Assembly (NCBI RefSeq): GCF_037041345.1
Contig: NZ_CP146287.1
Location: forward strand, 1,057,501-1,121,500
DNA length: 64,000 bases
Origin: Abiotrophia defectiva ATCC 49176
GTDB lineage: Bacteria > Bacillota > Bacilli > Lactobacillales > Aerococcaceae
Direction: 5' to 3'
In this document: positions 15,766 to 23,754 of the stretch, piece by piece
Layout: every line of letters begins with the position of its first letter
Position numbering within the stretch: position 1 is the stretch's first letter
Program-made: the position numbers and the translations under genes
Notes under the pieces: generated by a model
Databases searched by the model: none
The model's input: the letters and a program-made list of their open reading frames with translations, nothing else
What the model was told of the DNA's origin: nothing

Positions 15766-16467
15766 TTAGTTTGACAAGATAAGTGCCGCAATCAATGGGC
15801 TAATAAAGACATAGAGCAAACCCGTCACACCAATTGCCAGACCGGCCATGGCGCCTGCGACTTGACCATATTTGAAGGCTGTCCCGGTCCCCACTGCGTG
15901 TCCCGTTCCGCCTAAGGCTAGCCCAACTGCTACATGATCTTCAATCTTCAAAACTTTTAAGACAACAGGCCCCAGAACGCTTGTCAAAATCCCAGTAGCC
16001 ACTACAACCACTAAGGTCACGGTTGTCATGCCTTGCATCTTGTCGATAATCCCCACCGCCATAGCGGTTGTAACTGATTTAGGGAAAAGCGAAATTGCCA
16101 GGAAGAAATCCATACCAAAAAGCTTAGCAAGGAGTGCAGTAAATGTCGTATTAATTAACACCGCAATTGAAGTCCCTAAGAGAATACTGCGTATATGGTG
16201 TTTCATCAAGTGGAAGGTTTTATAAAGCGGAATACCCAAAGCTACTGTCGAAGGCACAATCAGAGTGTTAAGATAACTGCCTCCCACGTAATAAGCGTGA
16301 TAAGGAATGCCGGTTAGCTTGAGTACTACAATAATTAAGATAGTTGCAATCAGAAGTGGCGTCGTCAATGGGTGAGGCCAACGTCGATTGAGTCGCATAC
16401 CAAGATAGTAAGCTAGAATTGATAGTCCAAGACCAAATAAGGGATTTTCCCAAAAATTAGCAGTCAC
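15766..16467 (-). CDS. lrgB: LrgB-like antiholin/transport protein
   Basis: Multi-spanning membrane protein of the LrgB/CidB family, 233 aa, about eight hydrophobic segments. Hallmarks are the SLFPKSVTTAMA and GLALGGTGHAVGTGTAF motifs. LrgAB has been linked to control of murein hydrolase activity and, in several Firmicutes, to pyruvate uptake. The start is GTG at 16467, immediately after the lrgA TAG, with GAGGAGG upstream. No LytSR genes are adjacent, although those often regulate lrgAB. Confidence 0.93.
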   Translation of the reverse strand: MTANFWENPLFGLGLSILAYYLGMRLNRRWPHPLTTPLLIATILIIVVLKLTGIPYHAYYVGGSYLNTLIVPSTVALGIPLYKTFHLMKHHIRSILLGTSIAVLINTTFTALLAKLFGMDFFLAISLFPKSVTTAMAVGIIDKMQGMTTVTLVVVVATGILTSVLGPVVLKVLKIEDHVAVGLALGGTGHAVGTGTAFKYGQVAGAMAGLAIGVTGLLYVFISPLIAALILSN

Positions 16468-16863
16468 CTAGTTTACCTCCTCAGTAAAGTCATCCACAAA
16501 ACGATCCTCGTAGTTGCCTTCATAGCGGTTCTTAACATAATTAACCACTAAAGCAATGACCACAATATTAAGTACAATAGCACCTACTATGATGAGCACA
16601 ATTGGTCCTAGAAAAGGCGCAATGACCTCATAACGGTCCATAATCCCGACAGCAGCCGGTAGAAAGAGAATGGTCATATTAGCCAAGAGAAAGTTACCCA
16701 CTGCATTGACATGACGCAAACGCAGGAGCTTAAATTCAAGGGCTAAAAATAGGAGGATTAAGCCTATAATAGAGCCGGGGATTGGTAATTGAAAATAAGT
16801 CGAAATCCCCTCCCCTATAAAGGCTAATAAGACAATAATCATGAACTGGACATAAAGTTTCAC
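16468..16863 (-). CDS. lrgA: LrgA-like holin-family protein
   Basis: Membrane partner of LrgB, 131 aa, four hydrophobic segments, with the family motif PIPGSIIGLILLF and a charged C-terminal tail. The open frame begins with a GTG at 16884, but the Shine-Dalgarno AGGGGGA sits inside it, so the GTG at 16863 (VKLYVQFM) is the better start. It has its own promoter at 16891-16918. Confidence 0.92.
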   Translation of the reverse strand: MKLYVQFMIIVLLAFIGEGISTYFQLPIPGSIIGLILLFLALEFKLLRLRHVNAVGNFLLANMTILFLPAAVGIMDRYEVIAPFLGPIVLIIVGAIVLNIVVIALVVNYVKNRYEGNYEDRFVDDFTEEVN

Positions 16864-16890
16864 AATGAATCCCCCTCTTCTCACAATACA

Positions 16891-16918
16891 AGTTTACCCT
16901 TTTTCAGCCAGATTGCAA
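16891..16918 (-). promoter_or_regulatory. lrgAB promoter
   Basis: Minus-strand -35 TTGCAA (16913-16918), 16-bp spacer, -10 TAAACT (16891-16896). Confidence 0.5.
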
Positions 16919-16920
16919 GC

Positions 16921-16952
16921 CAAAAAAGGATTGGCACTTAAGTCCAATCCTT
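16921..16952 (-). terminator. Terminator of gpmA
   Basis: AAGGATTGG (16926-16934) pairs with CCAATCCTT (16944-16952), followed on the minus strand by six T. Confidence 0.9.
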
Positions 16953-16959
16953 CACCTGC

Positions 16960-17712
16960 TTAATGGGCGAGCTTACCTTGGTTAGCCACAGCAGACATTT
17001 TAGCTGCCAAGGCCTCTTGGTCACCTAGGTAATAATGTTTAATAGCCTGGAAGTTATCATCAAATTCATAAACAAGTGGCACACCTGTCGGAATATTCAC
17101 TTCCATAATCTGATCTGAACTCAATTTATCAAAATACTTAACGAGCGCACGAAGTGAGTTACCGTGTGCTGCAATAATGATGCGCTGTCCTTCTGCCATT
17201 TGTGGCCGAATCACGGATTCAAAGTAAGGGACGACCCGCTCGATGGTAGTAGCTAGACTTTCCGCCAACGGCAGACTTTCCTCTGTAGGCACACGTCGGT
17301 ATTGGTCTTGCAAACGCGGGTTACGGTCATCACTAGCTTCCAAGCTTGGTGGTAATACATCAAAAGAACGACGCCAGATTTTAACCTGCTCTTCGCCATA
17401 TTTTTCTGCCGTCTCAACCTTATTCAAGCCTTGTAGGGCGCCATAATGGCGCTCATTTAACTGCCAAGCCTTATGAACTGGCAGCCAAGATCGGTCTAGC
17501 TCATTCAGAACAGCATCCAAAGTGTGAATGGCCCGTTTAAGATAACTCGTATAAGCCAAATCAAAGTCAAAGCCTGCTGCCTTGAGCTGGCGCCCTGCTT
17601 CATGTGCTTCTGCCAAACCTTTGTCGGTCAGTTCTACATCCGTCCAACCTGTAAAGAGGTTAAGCCGGTTCCACTCACTTTCGCCATGACGAATTAAAAC
17701 TAATTGTTTCAT
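16960..17712 (-). CDS. gpmA: 2,3-bisphosphoglycerate-dependent phosphoglycerate mutase
   Basis: Glycolytic interconversion of 3- and 2-phosphoglycerate through a phosphohistidine. [10 protein letters not shown] carries the nucleophilic H9, [11 protein letters not shown] is the substrate loop, and [14 protein letters not shown] holds the second catalytic His. Length 250 aa from the ATG at 17712, preceded by AGGAGGAGA. A longer ATG start at 17730 would place this Shine-Dalgarno inside the gene and overlap the upstream stop. Confidence 0.96.
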   Translation of the reverse strand: MKQLVLIRHGESEWNRLNLFTGWTDVELTDKGLAEAHEAGRQLKAAGFDFDLAYTSYLKRAIHTLDAVLNELDRSWLPVHKAWQLNERHYGALQGLNKVETAEKYGEEQVKIWRRSFDVLPPSLEASDDRNPRLQDQYRRVPTEESLPLAESLATTIERVVPYFESVIRPQMAEGQRIIIAAHGNSLRALVKYFDKLSSDQIMEVNIPTGVPLVYEFDDNFQAIKHYYLGDQEALAAKMSAVANQGKLAH

Positions 17713-17723
17713 AAAATCTCCTC

Positions 17724-18476
17724 CTAACATTGGTAGTAGCCATAATGGAATTTGGTATTAGGTCGTTTGATACGTGTCATACCTAAGTCTTCAAAAATGG
17801 GATCTTGATAGTGGGCTTTGACAACGACGCGGTGCCTTGCCACCCGCTTAGCCTGCTCTAAAGCTTCCTCGGTCAAGGGCTGTCGATTGGCTAAAAGACG
17901 AATACCATCTAAGTTCTTGGATTCTTCAATTCCCACCTTGAACATTGGATCAAAGTAGACACAGTCTATACTCTTATCTTTTGCTTGAGCAAGATAGGTT
18001 TGATAATCCTGACAGTAAGTCACCAAGTCTCTCATAGCCTGAGTAAAACGACTATCTTCCATAACAAATCGAGACAGCCCATCACTTACAATCAAATGCA
18101 CCAAGGGATTAAACTCTAAGGCAGTGACCTGGTAGCCAAAATACTGCATCACCAGGCTGTCACTGGCCATCCCCATGGTGGCATCCAGGACACTAGCGCC
18201 AGTTGGACAAGCTAGGGCTTCCAACAAAGGGTCGCGGCCGTTAAGTGCCCTGAGCCAAGCAGTATTGGGATGGAAAAATAGTTTCTGACCCTCCGCATCA
18301 TAGTAGATTAACTCATTCTTGTTAAGGACTAAGGCACCCTCTGCCTGGCAATAGATTTGCTTCATGGTACGCTTACCACGGTCCTGATAGATTCCACCGT
18401 ATAGTTGGGCCAACTCCTGGGCGCGCTTTACTAAGCCTGGCTCTTTGTCAATAGCCGTTGTGACAATCAAGGTCAT
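17724..18476 (-). CDS. RsmJ-like class I SAM methyltransferase
   Basis: 250 aa, the length of RsmJ (16S rRNA m2G1516 methyltransferase). Motif I is [13 protein letters not shown], followed by ALEFNP at the ribose-binding acidic position, and the catalytic-region YFDPMF matches the DPMFP box of the RsmJ family. RsmJ is best known from Gammaproteobacteria, so the exact target in this organism is uncertain. It overlaps the upstream membrane-protein gene by 4 bp and precedes gpmA by 11 bp. Confidence 0.8.
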   Translation of the reverse strand: MTLIVTTAIDKEPGLVKRAQELAQLYGGIYQDRGKRTMKQIYCQAEGALVLNKNELIYYDAEGQKLFFHPNTAWLRALNGRDPLLEALACPTGASVLDATMGMASDSLVMQYFGYQVTALEFNPLVHLIVSDGLSRFVMEDSRFTQAMRDLVTYCQDYQTYLAQAKDKSIDCVYFDPMFKVGIEESKNLDGIRLLANRQPLTEEALEQAKRVARHRVVVKAHYQDPIFEDLGMTRIKRPNTKFHYGYYQC

Positions 18477-18886
18477 ACCTCCACCTCTTCCTGACCTTGG
18501 TCTTGGGAGAAAAAGAGGGTGCGTAACTCATGCCAGGTCCATTGAACCCAGAAGTTGCAAATCGTCACGAAAAAAGCAAAGATAAGTAAGATCACAATTA
18601 AAGCCTGAATACCAAAGAGCCAAGTCTTAAAATCTGAAAAGTTAGTTAGTACTTGGACGCTTTCCCAAGACAAGGTTCTTCTAAGGCTAAGTCCAGGGGA
18701 GCTAGCAGAGGCCAGCAACCGAATATCCATCATATAAGCAATGGCGATAAAGCCTATTACAATCAGTAAGGCGATGATTTGGAGGACAGACTTTTCCTTA
18801 AAGCTCAAATAGTGTCGCTCGCGACTAGGAATTCGGGTTCGCTTCTTTTTATTCTTATTTTTTCTGTGGTTGGGTCGTTTTACCAT
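18473..18886 (-). CDS. Small two-TM hypothetical protein
   Basis: Unrecognised, 137 aa. A very basic N-terminus (residues 1-30, Lys/Arg-rich) leads into membrane segments near 33-52 and 86-112, ending in an acidic [10 protein letters not shown] tail. It overlaps the next gene by 4 bp and the preceding one by 7 bp, so all are co-translated. Its design (basic head, two membrane segments, loop between) mirrors the neighbour at 18880-19251, suggesting that the two proteins pair. Confidence 0.7.
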   Translation of the reverse strand: MVKRPNHRKNKNKKKRTRIPSRERHYLSFKEKSVLQIIALLIVIGFIAIAYMMDIRLLASASSPGLSLRRTLSWESVQVLTNFSDFKTWLFGIQALIVILLIFAFFVTICNFWVQWTWHELRTLFFSQDQGQEEVEV

Positions 18887-19251
18887 GTCTTGCCCTCCTT
18901 TCTAGTTTTTCCCTTAATTGTCTGCCATATATCAAAGGCTAAATAGATTAGATGAGATGTCACCATATAAAAAATGAAAATAACAATTAGGACCGCTATA
19001 AGAGTCAATAGATAACTGAAAGATTCTGACTCAAGCATCTTTAAGTCCATTAGGCGGTTTACATCATCATGGAAAATAAAATGTACCTTCCTGACTGGAA
19101 GGGGCCAACGACTGAGATAGAAAGCCCAACTTATGACCAGGGTCAAGGCTATTGATAGCCAAAACATTGTCCATTCTCTGGAATTACGAGGAGTTTTGCG
19201 GTCTACAGGCCAACCAAACCTTACTGCCTTTTTTTGCTGCCTATTGCCCAT
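18880..19251 (-). CDS. Small two-TM hypothetical protein
   Basis: Unrecognised, 123 aa from the ATG at 19251 (MGNRQQKKAVRFG). The frame is open to 19332, but the promoter at 19283-19311 lies inside that extension, so the shorter start is preferred. A basic head precedes membrane segments near 27-44 and 78-100 (this numbering), with a polar loop between them and a Lys-rich end. First gene of the operon that continues through 18473-18886, the methyltransferase and gpmA. Confidence 0.65.
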   Translation of the reverse strand: MGNRQQKKAVRFGWPVDRKTPRNSREWTMFWLSIALTLVISWAFYLSRWPLPVRKVHFIFHDDVNRLMDLKMLESESFSYLLTLIAVLIVIFIFYMVTSHLIYLAFDIWQTIKGKTRKEGKTW

Positions 19252-19282
19252 AGCTGCCTTTACCCCTTTCCTCTTTACTTTA

Positions 19283-19311
19283 AGTCTAGCACTTTCAATC
19301 AGACTTTTCAA
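19283..19311 (-). promoter_or_regulatory. Promoter of the operon ending in gpmA
   Basis: Minus-strand -35 TTGAAA (19306-19311), 17-bp spacer, -10 TAGACT (19283-19288). Confidence 0.55.
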
Positions 19312-19339
19312 TTCAAGCAACCCCCACATCATCTATAGA

Positions 19340-19369
19340 AAAGAGCCCCTTAAAACTAAGGGACTCTTT
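19340..19369 (-). terminator. Terminator of the ABC permease operon
   Basis: AAAGAG (19340-19345) and CCCTTA (19347-19352) pair with TAAGGG (19357-19362) and CTCTTT (19364-19369), with one mismatched pair, followed on the minus strand by TTTTC. Confidence 0.8.
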
Positions 19370-19381
19370 CTCTATATTTCA

Positions 19382-20071
19382 TTAAATATCTAGGGCAAAT
19401 CGACGTTCTAACTTGGCTTGAACCAAGGAATATGCCGTACAAATTAACCAATAGATGACTGCTACCAGGATATACATGGTCATGAAGTCATGTTCTGAGG
19501 CTCCCACTACTTTAGCCTTCTGGAATATCTCCGGCACACTAATAATGGCGGCAATCGAAGAGGACTTAACCAAATCTAGCATGACATTGGATAGTGGTGG
19601 AATGGCTAGTCGTGTAGCTTGAGGTATCACCACATATCGAAGTGATTGTCGGTAGCTCAGACCGACAGCAAAGGCTGCTTCCCATTGACCTTTTTCCACG
19701 CCTTCAATACCGGCACGAATAATTTCAGCCGTGTAGGCAGAAGCCGTAATGGACAGACCCAAAATGGCAGCCGTAAATGCCGACATGACAATCCCCATTA
19801 GTGGTAAGCCATAATAGATAAAGAACAAAGTAACTAGAAGTGGCACACCACGGAAAAAGGAAATATAGGCAATTGCAATAGCGCGTAAGCCACGCAAAGG
19901 CGCTAAACGTAAGAGTGCTAGGCAAAGTCCTCCAAGCGTGGCTAAGAGAAAACTAGCTAAAGACAAAGTCAGCGTATTGCCCAGACCTTGTAGTACTGTT
20001 GGCAGTCCTTTGAGCGCCAATTCTGGATTAAAAATATAGTGCCACTTGATAGTCAAGAGCCAATGGGTCAT
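19382..20071 (-). CDS. Polar amino-acid ABC transporter permease
   Basis: Membrane subunit of a HisM/GlnP-type importer, 229 aa, about five membrane segments. GLGNTLTLSL is the common N-terminal signature. The EAA loop that contacts the ATPase is GVEKGQWEAAFAVGLSYRQS leading to VVIPQA. It begins 1 bp after the stop of the binding-protein gene. No ATP-binding subunit is encoded next to it, so the ATPase must be elsewhere or shared. Confidence 0.93.
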   Translation of the reverse strand: MTHWLLTIKWHYIFNPELALKGLPTVLQGLGNTLTLSLASFLLATLGGLCLALLRLAPLRGLRAIAIAYISFFRGVPLLVTLFFIYYGLPLMGIVMSAFTAAILGLSITASAYTAEIIRAGIEGVEKGQWEAAFAVGLSYRQSLRYVVIPQATRLAIPPLSNVMLDLVKSSSIAAIISVPEIFQKAKVVGASEHDFMTMYILVAVIYWLICTAYSLVQAKLERRFALDI

Positions 20072-20072
20072 C

Positions 20073-20966
20073 TTAACGATCCACTTCCACTACAGGTAGA
20101 TCTTTAAGCTTCTTGCCCCCGATTTCTTCCTTCTCAGTTGAGACATCTTCCCCTTCATAGAACTTCTTAGAAAGTTCTGCCAAGGAACCGTCTTTACGCA
20201 TTTCTTCTAAGACTTGGTTGATTTTTTCTTGTAAGGTAACAGATTCCTTGTTAAGTACGAAGGCTGCCTTACTTGGGTTGTAGAAGACATTCCCTACCTT
20301 AGTCTTGAAGTCTGGGAAGAGCTTGTTGGCATTCTTAATGGCAATGGTTTGGACATAGTAATCATTTGGAATGAAGTCAGTCCGACCATTGTGAATGTCC
20401 GCAATGTATTGTTCCAAGGTCCCGTTGTCATAGGTGACAGCTTCCGCACCTTTTGCTTCAGCAATGGCCATGTATTTGGTAGTTGCTTCCCCTGCTGCCT
20501 TCTTACCTTTGAAATCATCCAAGGATTTAATGCCAGAGTCATCGGACTCACGAACTACGATAGAACCGAAGCTATATTTAATTGGTGTTGAGAAAAGGAA
20601 TTCTTTTTCACGTTTAGGCGTGATGTCGTAGTCGTTGGCTACAATATCCGCTTGACCTGACTTAATGGCTGTTAACATGCCATCTGTGTTCATTTCCTTA
20701 AATTCGAGTTCAAGGTTTAATTTTTCAGCAACCTTGCGCAAGATTTCAATATCATAACCTGTTAACACATCTTTACCCTCTACTTCTGAGTGGAAAGTTG
20801 ATGGGTAGTAAGCCCCTGATGTTGCTACAACAATTTTGCCTGATTTTTGGATGCGATCCCAAGACTCATCCGCAGCTTGCACCTGATGCACAGGCGCCAA
20901 TAATGCTCCCCCTAAAGTAATCAGGCTAGCAGCAGCCACAATTTTTTTCCATTTCACATTCACCAT
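20073..20966 (-). CDS. Amino-acid ABC transporter substrate-binding protein without lipobox
   Basis: Family 3 solute-binding protein, 297 aa. Residues 1-31 are a signal peptide ending HQVQA-ADES, a signal peptidase I type site. The mature domain has the SGKIVVATSGAYYP opening, the GYDIEIL motif and the ITPKREKEFLFSTP segment typical of polar amino-acid binders. There is no lipobox Cys, and I found no Cys in the protein at all, which is unusual for a Gram-positive binding protein. The last 25 residues (STEKEEIGGKK...) extend past the usual domain end. Promoter and operator lie at 20999-21034. Confidence 0.92.
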   Translation of the reverse strand: MVNVKWKKIVAAASLITLGGALLAPVHQVQAADESWDRIQKSGKIVVATSGAYYPSTFHSEVEGKDVLTGYDIEILRKVAEKLNLELEFKEMNTDGMLTAIKSGQADIVANDYDITPKREKEFLFSTPIKYSFGSIVVRESDDSGIKSLDDFKGKKAAGEATTKYMAIAEAKGAEAVTYDNGTLEQYIADIHNGRTDFIPNDYYVQTIAIKNANKLFPDFKTKVGNVFYNPSKAAFVLNKESVTLQEKINQVLEEMRKDGSLAELSKKFYEGEDVSTEKEEIGGKKLKDLPVVEVDR

Positions 20967-20998
20967 AATAAACCTCCTAGGTTTTAAGATTTGATTTC

Positions 20999-21034
20999 AT
21001 TCTAACACCTAGAACAGTTACTTTCAACTGTTCT
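20999..21034 (-). promoter_or_regulatory. Binding-protein promoter with inverted-repeat operator
   Basis: Minus-strand -35 TTGAAA (21022-21027), 17-bp spacer, -10 TAGAAT (20999-21004). The -35 lies inside a perfect inverted repeat, AGAACAGTT-N6-AACTGTTCT (21011-21034), a good repressor-operator position. The regulator is not identified. Confidence 0.7.
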
Positions 21035-21100
21035 GCTCAACAAATATCGATAAACCACGCTGTTACGTATATAAAATAAAACAGTTTTACTATCTGTACC

Positions 21101-21127
21101 AAAACAAAAGAGGAGCTTGGCTCCTCT
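21101..21127 (-). terminator. Terminator of the efe-tat operon
   Basis: AGAGGAGC (21109-21116) pairs with GCTCCTCT (21120-21127), three-base loop, followed on the minus strand by TTTTGTTTTGG. Confidence 0.88.
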
Positions 21128-21139
21128 TCTTTTCACAAA

Positions 21140-21322
21140 CTATTGATCTTTTTCTTGCTTTTTATCGTCATCCGTCAGTTCATGGACGGTACGTTTGAAC
21201 GACACAAACATTTTACCAATCGACTCTCCAAGTTCTGGTAATCGCTTAGGACCAAAAATCAAGAGCGCACCTAAGACAATTAAAATTAAACCTGGCGCCC
21301 CAATATCACGAAGTAATCCCAT
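21140..21322 (-). CDS. tatA: Twin-arginine translocase subunit TatA
   Basis: Pore-forming Tat subunit, 60 aa. One N-terminal membrane helix, the FGPKRLPELG hinge, an amphipathic helix (GESIGKMFVSFKRTVHEL) and a charged tail. Overlaps tatC by 17 bp. Gram-positive minimal Tat systems of this TatA-TatC kind export few substrates; here the DyP peroxidase encoded 2 kb upstream carries the twin-Arg signal. Confidence 0.94.
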   Translation of the reverse strand: MGLLRDIGAPGLILIVLGALLIFGPKRLPELGESIGKMFVSFKRTVHELTDDDKKQEKDQ

Positions 21323-22043
21323 CTTGCTTTCCTCCTCTTCTCTTACGATACAAAATCCAATGGCTAATTAAAATACTAATCTCATAGAGTCCCACCAGAG
21401 GTACTAACATGGCCAGGTCGCTGACAAAATCAGCTGGCGTTAAGACAACAGCCAATACCAAGAGCACAAAGTAGGCATAGCGACGATAAGCGCTCAACCA
21501 CTTAGGTGATAGCAAGCCTATATGGGTCAAAAAAGCGACTAAGACTGGCATCTCAAATAGAAAACCTAATGGCAAGGTCACGCCAAAGATGAAATCCAAA
21601 TAGTTTCCCACTGTAAGCCGCGTTTCGAAGAGCTCTTGACTCCAATTCAAGAGCACCTGTAACAAGGCAGGAGCCACCAAGTAAAAGCCAAAAGCTAATC
21701 CCATAATAAAGCAAAGAAAGACAGCTGGCAAGTACCAATAAATGGCACGCAACTCCTCTTGTTTGAGAGCCGGCTTGACATAGGCCCAAATCTGATAGCT
21801 AACAAAAGGCAGACTAGCACTTAAGGCTAATAAACTAGCTACTTTTACATAGAGCCAGAGAATTTCATTAGGTCCCAAGGCCAAGAGTGGTTGGTCCAAA
21901 AATTGCGTCACTAAATGATAGAAAGGATCTACCAAGAAAATCCCCAGGCAAAACCAGAGAACAAACCAGATGAGAGAAGCAATCAGGCGAGACCTAAATT
22001 CTGCCAAATGGCCTACTAGACTGAGATGCTTGCTATCAGCCAT
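21306..22043 (-). CDS. tatC: Twin-arginine translocase subunit TatC
   Basis: Signal-peptide receptor of the Tat pathway, 245 aa with six predicted membrane segments. The N-terminal LVGHLAEFRSRLI box corresponds to the family HLxELRxR motif, and the PxALxQVLLNW and FGVTLPLGFLFEMPV segments are typical. Overlaps efeU by 8 bp and tatA by 17 bp, consistent with tight co-translation. Confidence 0.94.
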   Translation of the reverse strand: MADSKHLSLVGHLAEFRSRLIASLIWFVLWFCLGIFLVDPFYHLVTQFLDQPLLALGPNEILWLYVKVASLLALSASLPFVSYQIWAYVKPALKQEELRAIYWYLPAVFLCFIMGLAFGFYLVAPALLQVLLNWSQELFETRLTVGNYLDFIFGVTLPLGFLFEMPVLVAFLTHIGLLSPKWLSAYRRYAYFVLLVLAVVLTPADFVSDLAMLVPLVGLYEISILISHWILYRKRRGGKQDGITS

Positions 22044-23754
22044 CTGTCTTCTCCCCTTTCGACACTAGGAAGAAGATGAGCACCAAGCCCAAAAGGTATA
22101 GAGCCTGGCTAGCCACCGTCCACCAAGTTGGGTAAAATCCTAGCCATTCGATGGCCTGTAAGTTGCCCCACACAATTGGATTGGCAGGCAAATACTGGGT
22201 GACGATAAGCGTATGGATGCTGACTCCCAAAATCTTGAAGGCTAAGACATAAATCCCAATAGTCAGTATCTTAAAGAGCCAAGGAAGTGATAAGCGATTG
22301 GCTAGGTACTTGAGTACCAACCAGACAAGCGCTAAAATCAGCGTAGCTAGGCTAATCCCTAGCAGCATCTCCCAGAAGGAAATCTTAGACAGTATACCCA
22401 CTAGGAAGAGAATCGTCTCTGCCCCTTCGCGAAAAACAGCTAAGAAACTGACCCCAAATAAGGTCCAAAGGCGACCAGTTCTTTGATAAGCTGCCAGTTG
22501 GCGATCAATATAGGCTTGCCAAGAGGCAAGGCTTGAGCTCCGATGTAGCCAAATCCCTACTAGAGTTAAGGTCACTACTGCAAAGAATCCCGTGACAGCT
22601 TCAATTAATTCACGTGCCACCCCTGAGAAAATAGTTGGCAGAAGTGCTGTTAATGCCAGAGCCAAGCCAATACTTGCTAAGAGTCCAGCACCCGTCCCTG
22701 CATAAACATAAGCTAGGGGGCGTTTGGCCTTGAGGGATTTTAGGCTAGCAACCAGGGCCAAGACGATTAACATAGCCTCTAAGCCTTCGCGCAAGACAAT
22801 GAGTGAAACATCCCAGTAGGAATACTGGCTAGACTTATTGATCTGCTTAAGATCGTCAATTAGGGCATCTAGCTTGGCTTTGTAAATCGGATCCTGTCCC
22901 TTAACCATAATGACGGGCGTTTCTTGCTCAACTCGGGTGTAGAGTCTATAATTGCGAGTCGAAACCTCGCCTTCAATGCTAGGCCAGAGTTCAATGAAGG
23001 ATTGCATGAGCTGCTTAGCTTGGTTGGTCTGTCCTTTAGTAAAGGCGTCTTTGGCTTTATCTAAAAGTTGTAAACCATCTTTCAAGCTAGCCCCATTTGT
23101 GGTTGAAACAGCACTAGCCTCTGTGCCTGTCAGAAAGTCTTGAATGGCTTGCTTCAAGCTACCACTATTCACCTCAATAACTTGGTAATCGACCGGCTCC
23201 AACTCTATCGCAGCCCGTAGCAAGGCCAAGGCTGTTTCAATTCGATTGTAATGGGCGCTAGAAGTTGACCGAACAATGCTTTCATTAGCGGTCCAAGCAC
23301 TATTGACCTGCTTATAAGCCAGTTTAACTGCTTCAATATCTTGCTTGGCAATGGCACTCTCTAATTGATTGAACAGAGGCGTCATTCTTTTCTCAAGCTT
23401 AGTCTTAGCAGCAGACTCATCCACTGGATTCTGTTCCTTGTCGAAAGCCAAGAGCGCACGCGAAATGGTCACAAGATTTTCATGAGTCAAATCTGCTTTA
23501 GCTGCCTCAATGGCTGACTTAGTTGCTTGACCCGCCGGGCTAGTCGCCTGGCTTTCCTTGGCAAAAGAGCTGTCTAAAGCCTCCAATTTTTGCTGAGCCA
23601 GACTGGAGTCACCCTGCTCTAGCGCCTGAGTCGCTTCTGTCACCTGAATAAAATAGGTCTGTAAATCCGTCTTGGCACTAACTAAAGGACTAAAAAACAA
23701 AATCGCCATCAAGGCTAGGCAGCTAACGAATCTATTCAAATAGGCTTTGACCAA
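22036..23754 (-). CDS. efeU: FTR1-family iron permease (EfeU/FepC-like)
   Basis: High-affinity iron permease of the EfeUOB (FepABC) system. Signal region about residues 8-30, a long extracytoplasmic helical domain (31-315), then a seven-segment FTR1 core with the two iron-binding RExxE motifs R325-EGLE and R445-EGAE (numbering from the GTG at 23763). That GTG directly abuts the Shine-Dalgarno, so TTG at 23754 (GAGGGTGG eight bases upstream) is preferred. The extended N-terminal domain is the Gram-positive EfeU form. Overlaps efeB by 23 bp and tatC by 8 bp. Confidence 0.92.
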   Translation of the reverse strand: MVKAYLNRFVSCLALMAILFFSPLVSAKTDLQTYFIQVTEATQALEQGDSSLAQQKLEALDSSFAKESQATSPAGQATKSAIEAAKADLTHENLVTISRALLAFDKEQNPVDESAAKTKLEKRMTPLFNQLESAIAKQDIEAVKLAYKQVNSAWTANESIVRSTSSAHYNRIETALALLRAAIELEPVDYQVIEVNSGSLKQAIQDFLTGTEASAVSTTNGASLKDGLQLLDKAKDAFTKGQTNQAKQLMQSFIELWPSIEGEVSTRNYRLYTRVEQETPVIMVKGQDPIYKAKLDALIDDLKQINKSSQYSYWDVSLIVLREGLEAMLIVLALVASLKSLKAKRPLAYVYAGTGAGLLASIGLALALTALLPTIFSGVARELIEAVTGFFAVVTLTLVGIWLHRSSSLASWQAYIDRQLAAYQRTGRLWTLFGVSFLAVFREGAETILFLVGILSKISFWEMLLGISLATLILALVWLVLKYLANRLSLPWLFKILTIGIYVLAFKILGVSIHTLIVTQYLPANPIVWGNLQAIEWLGFYPTWWTVASQALYLLGLVLIFFLVSKGEKTDG

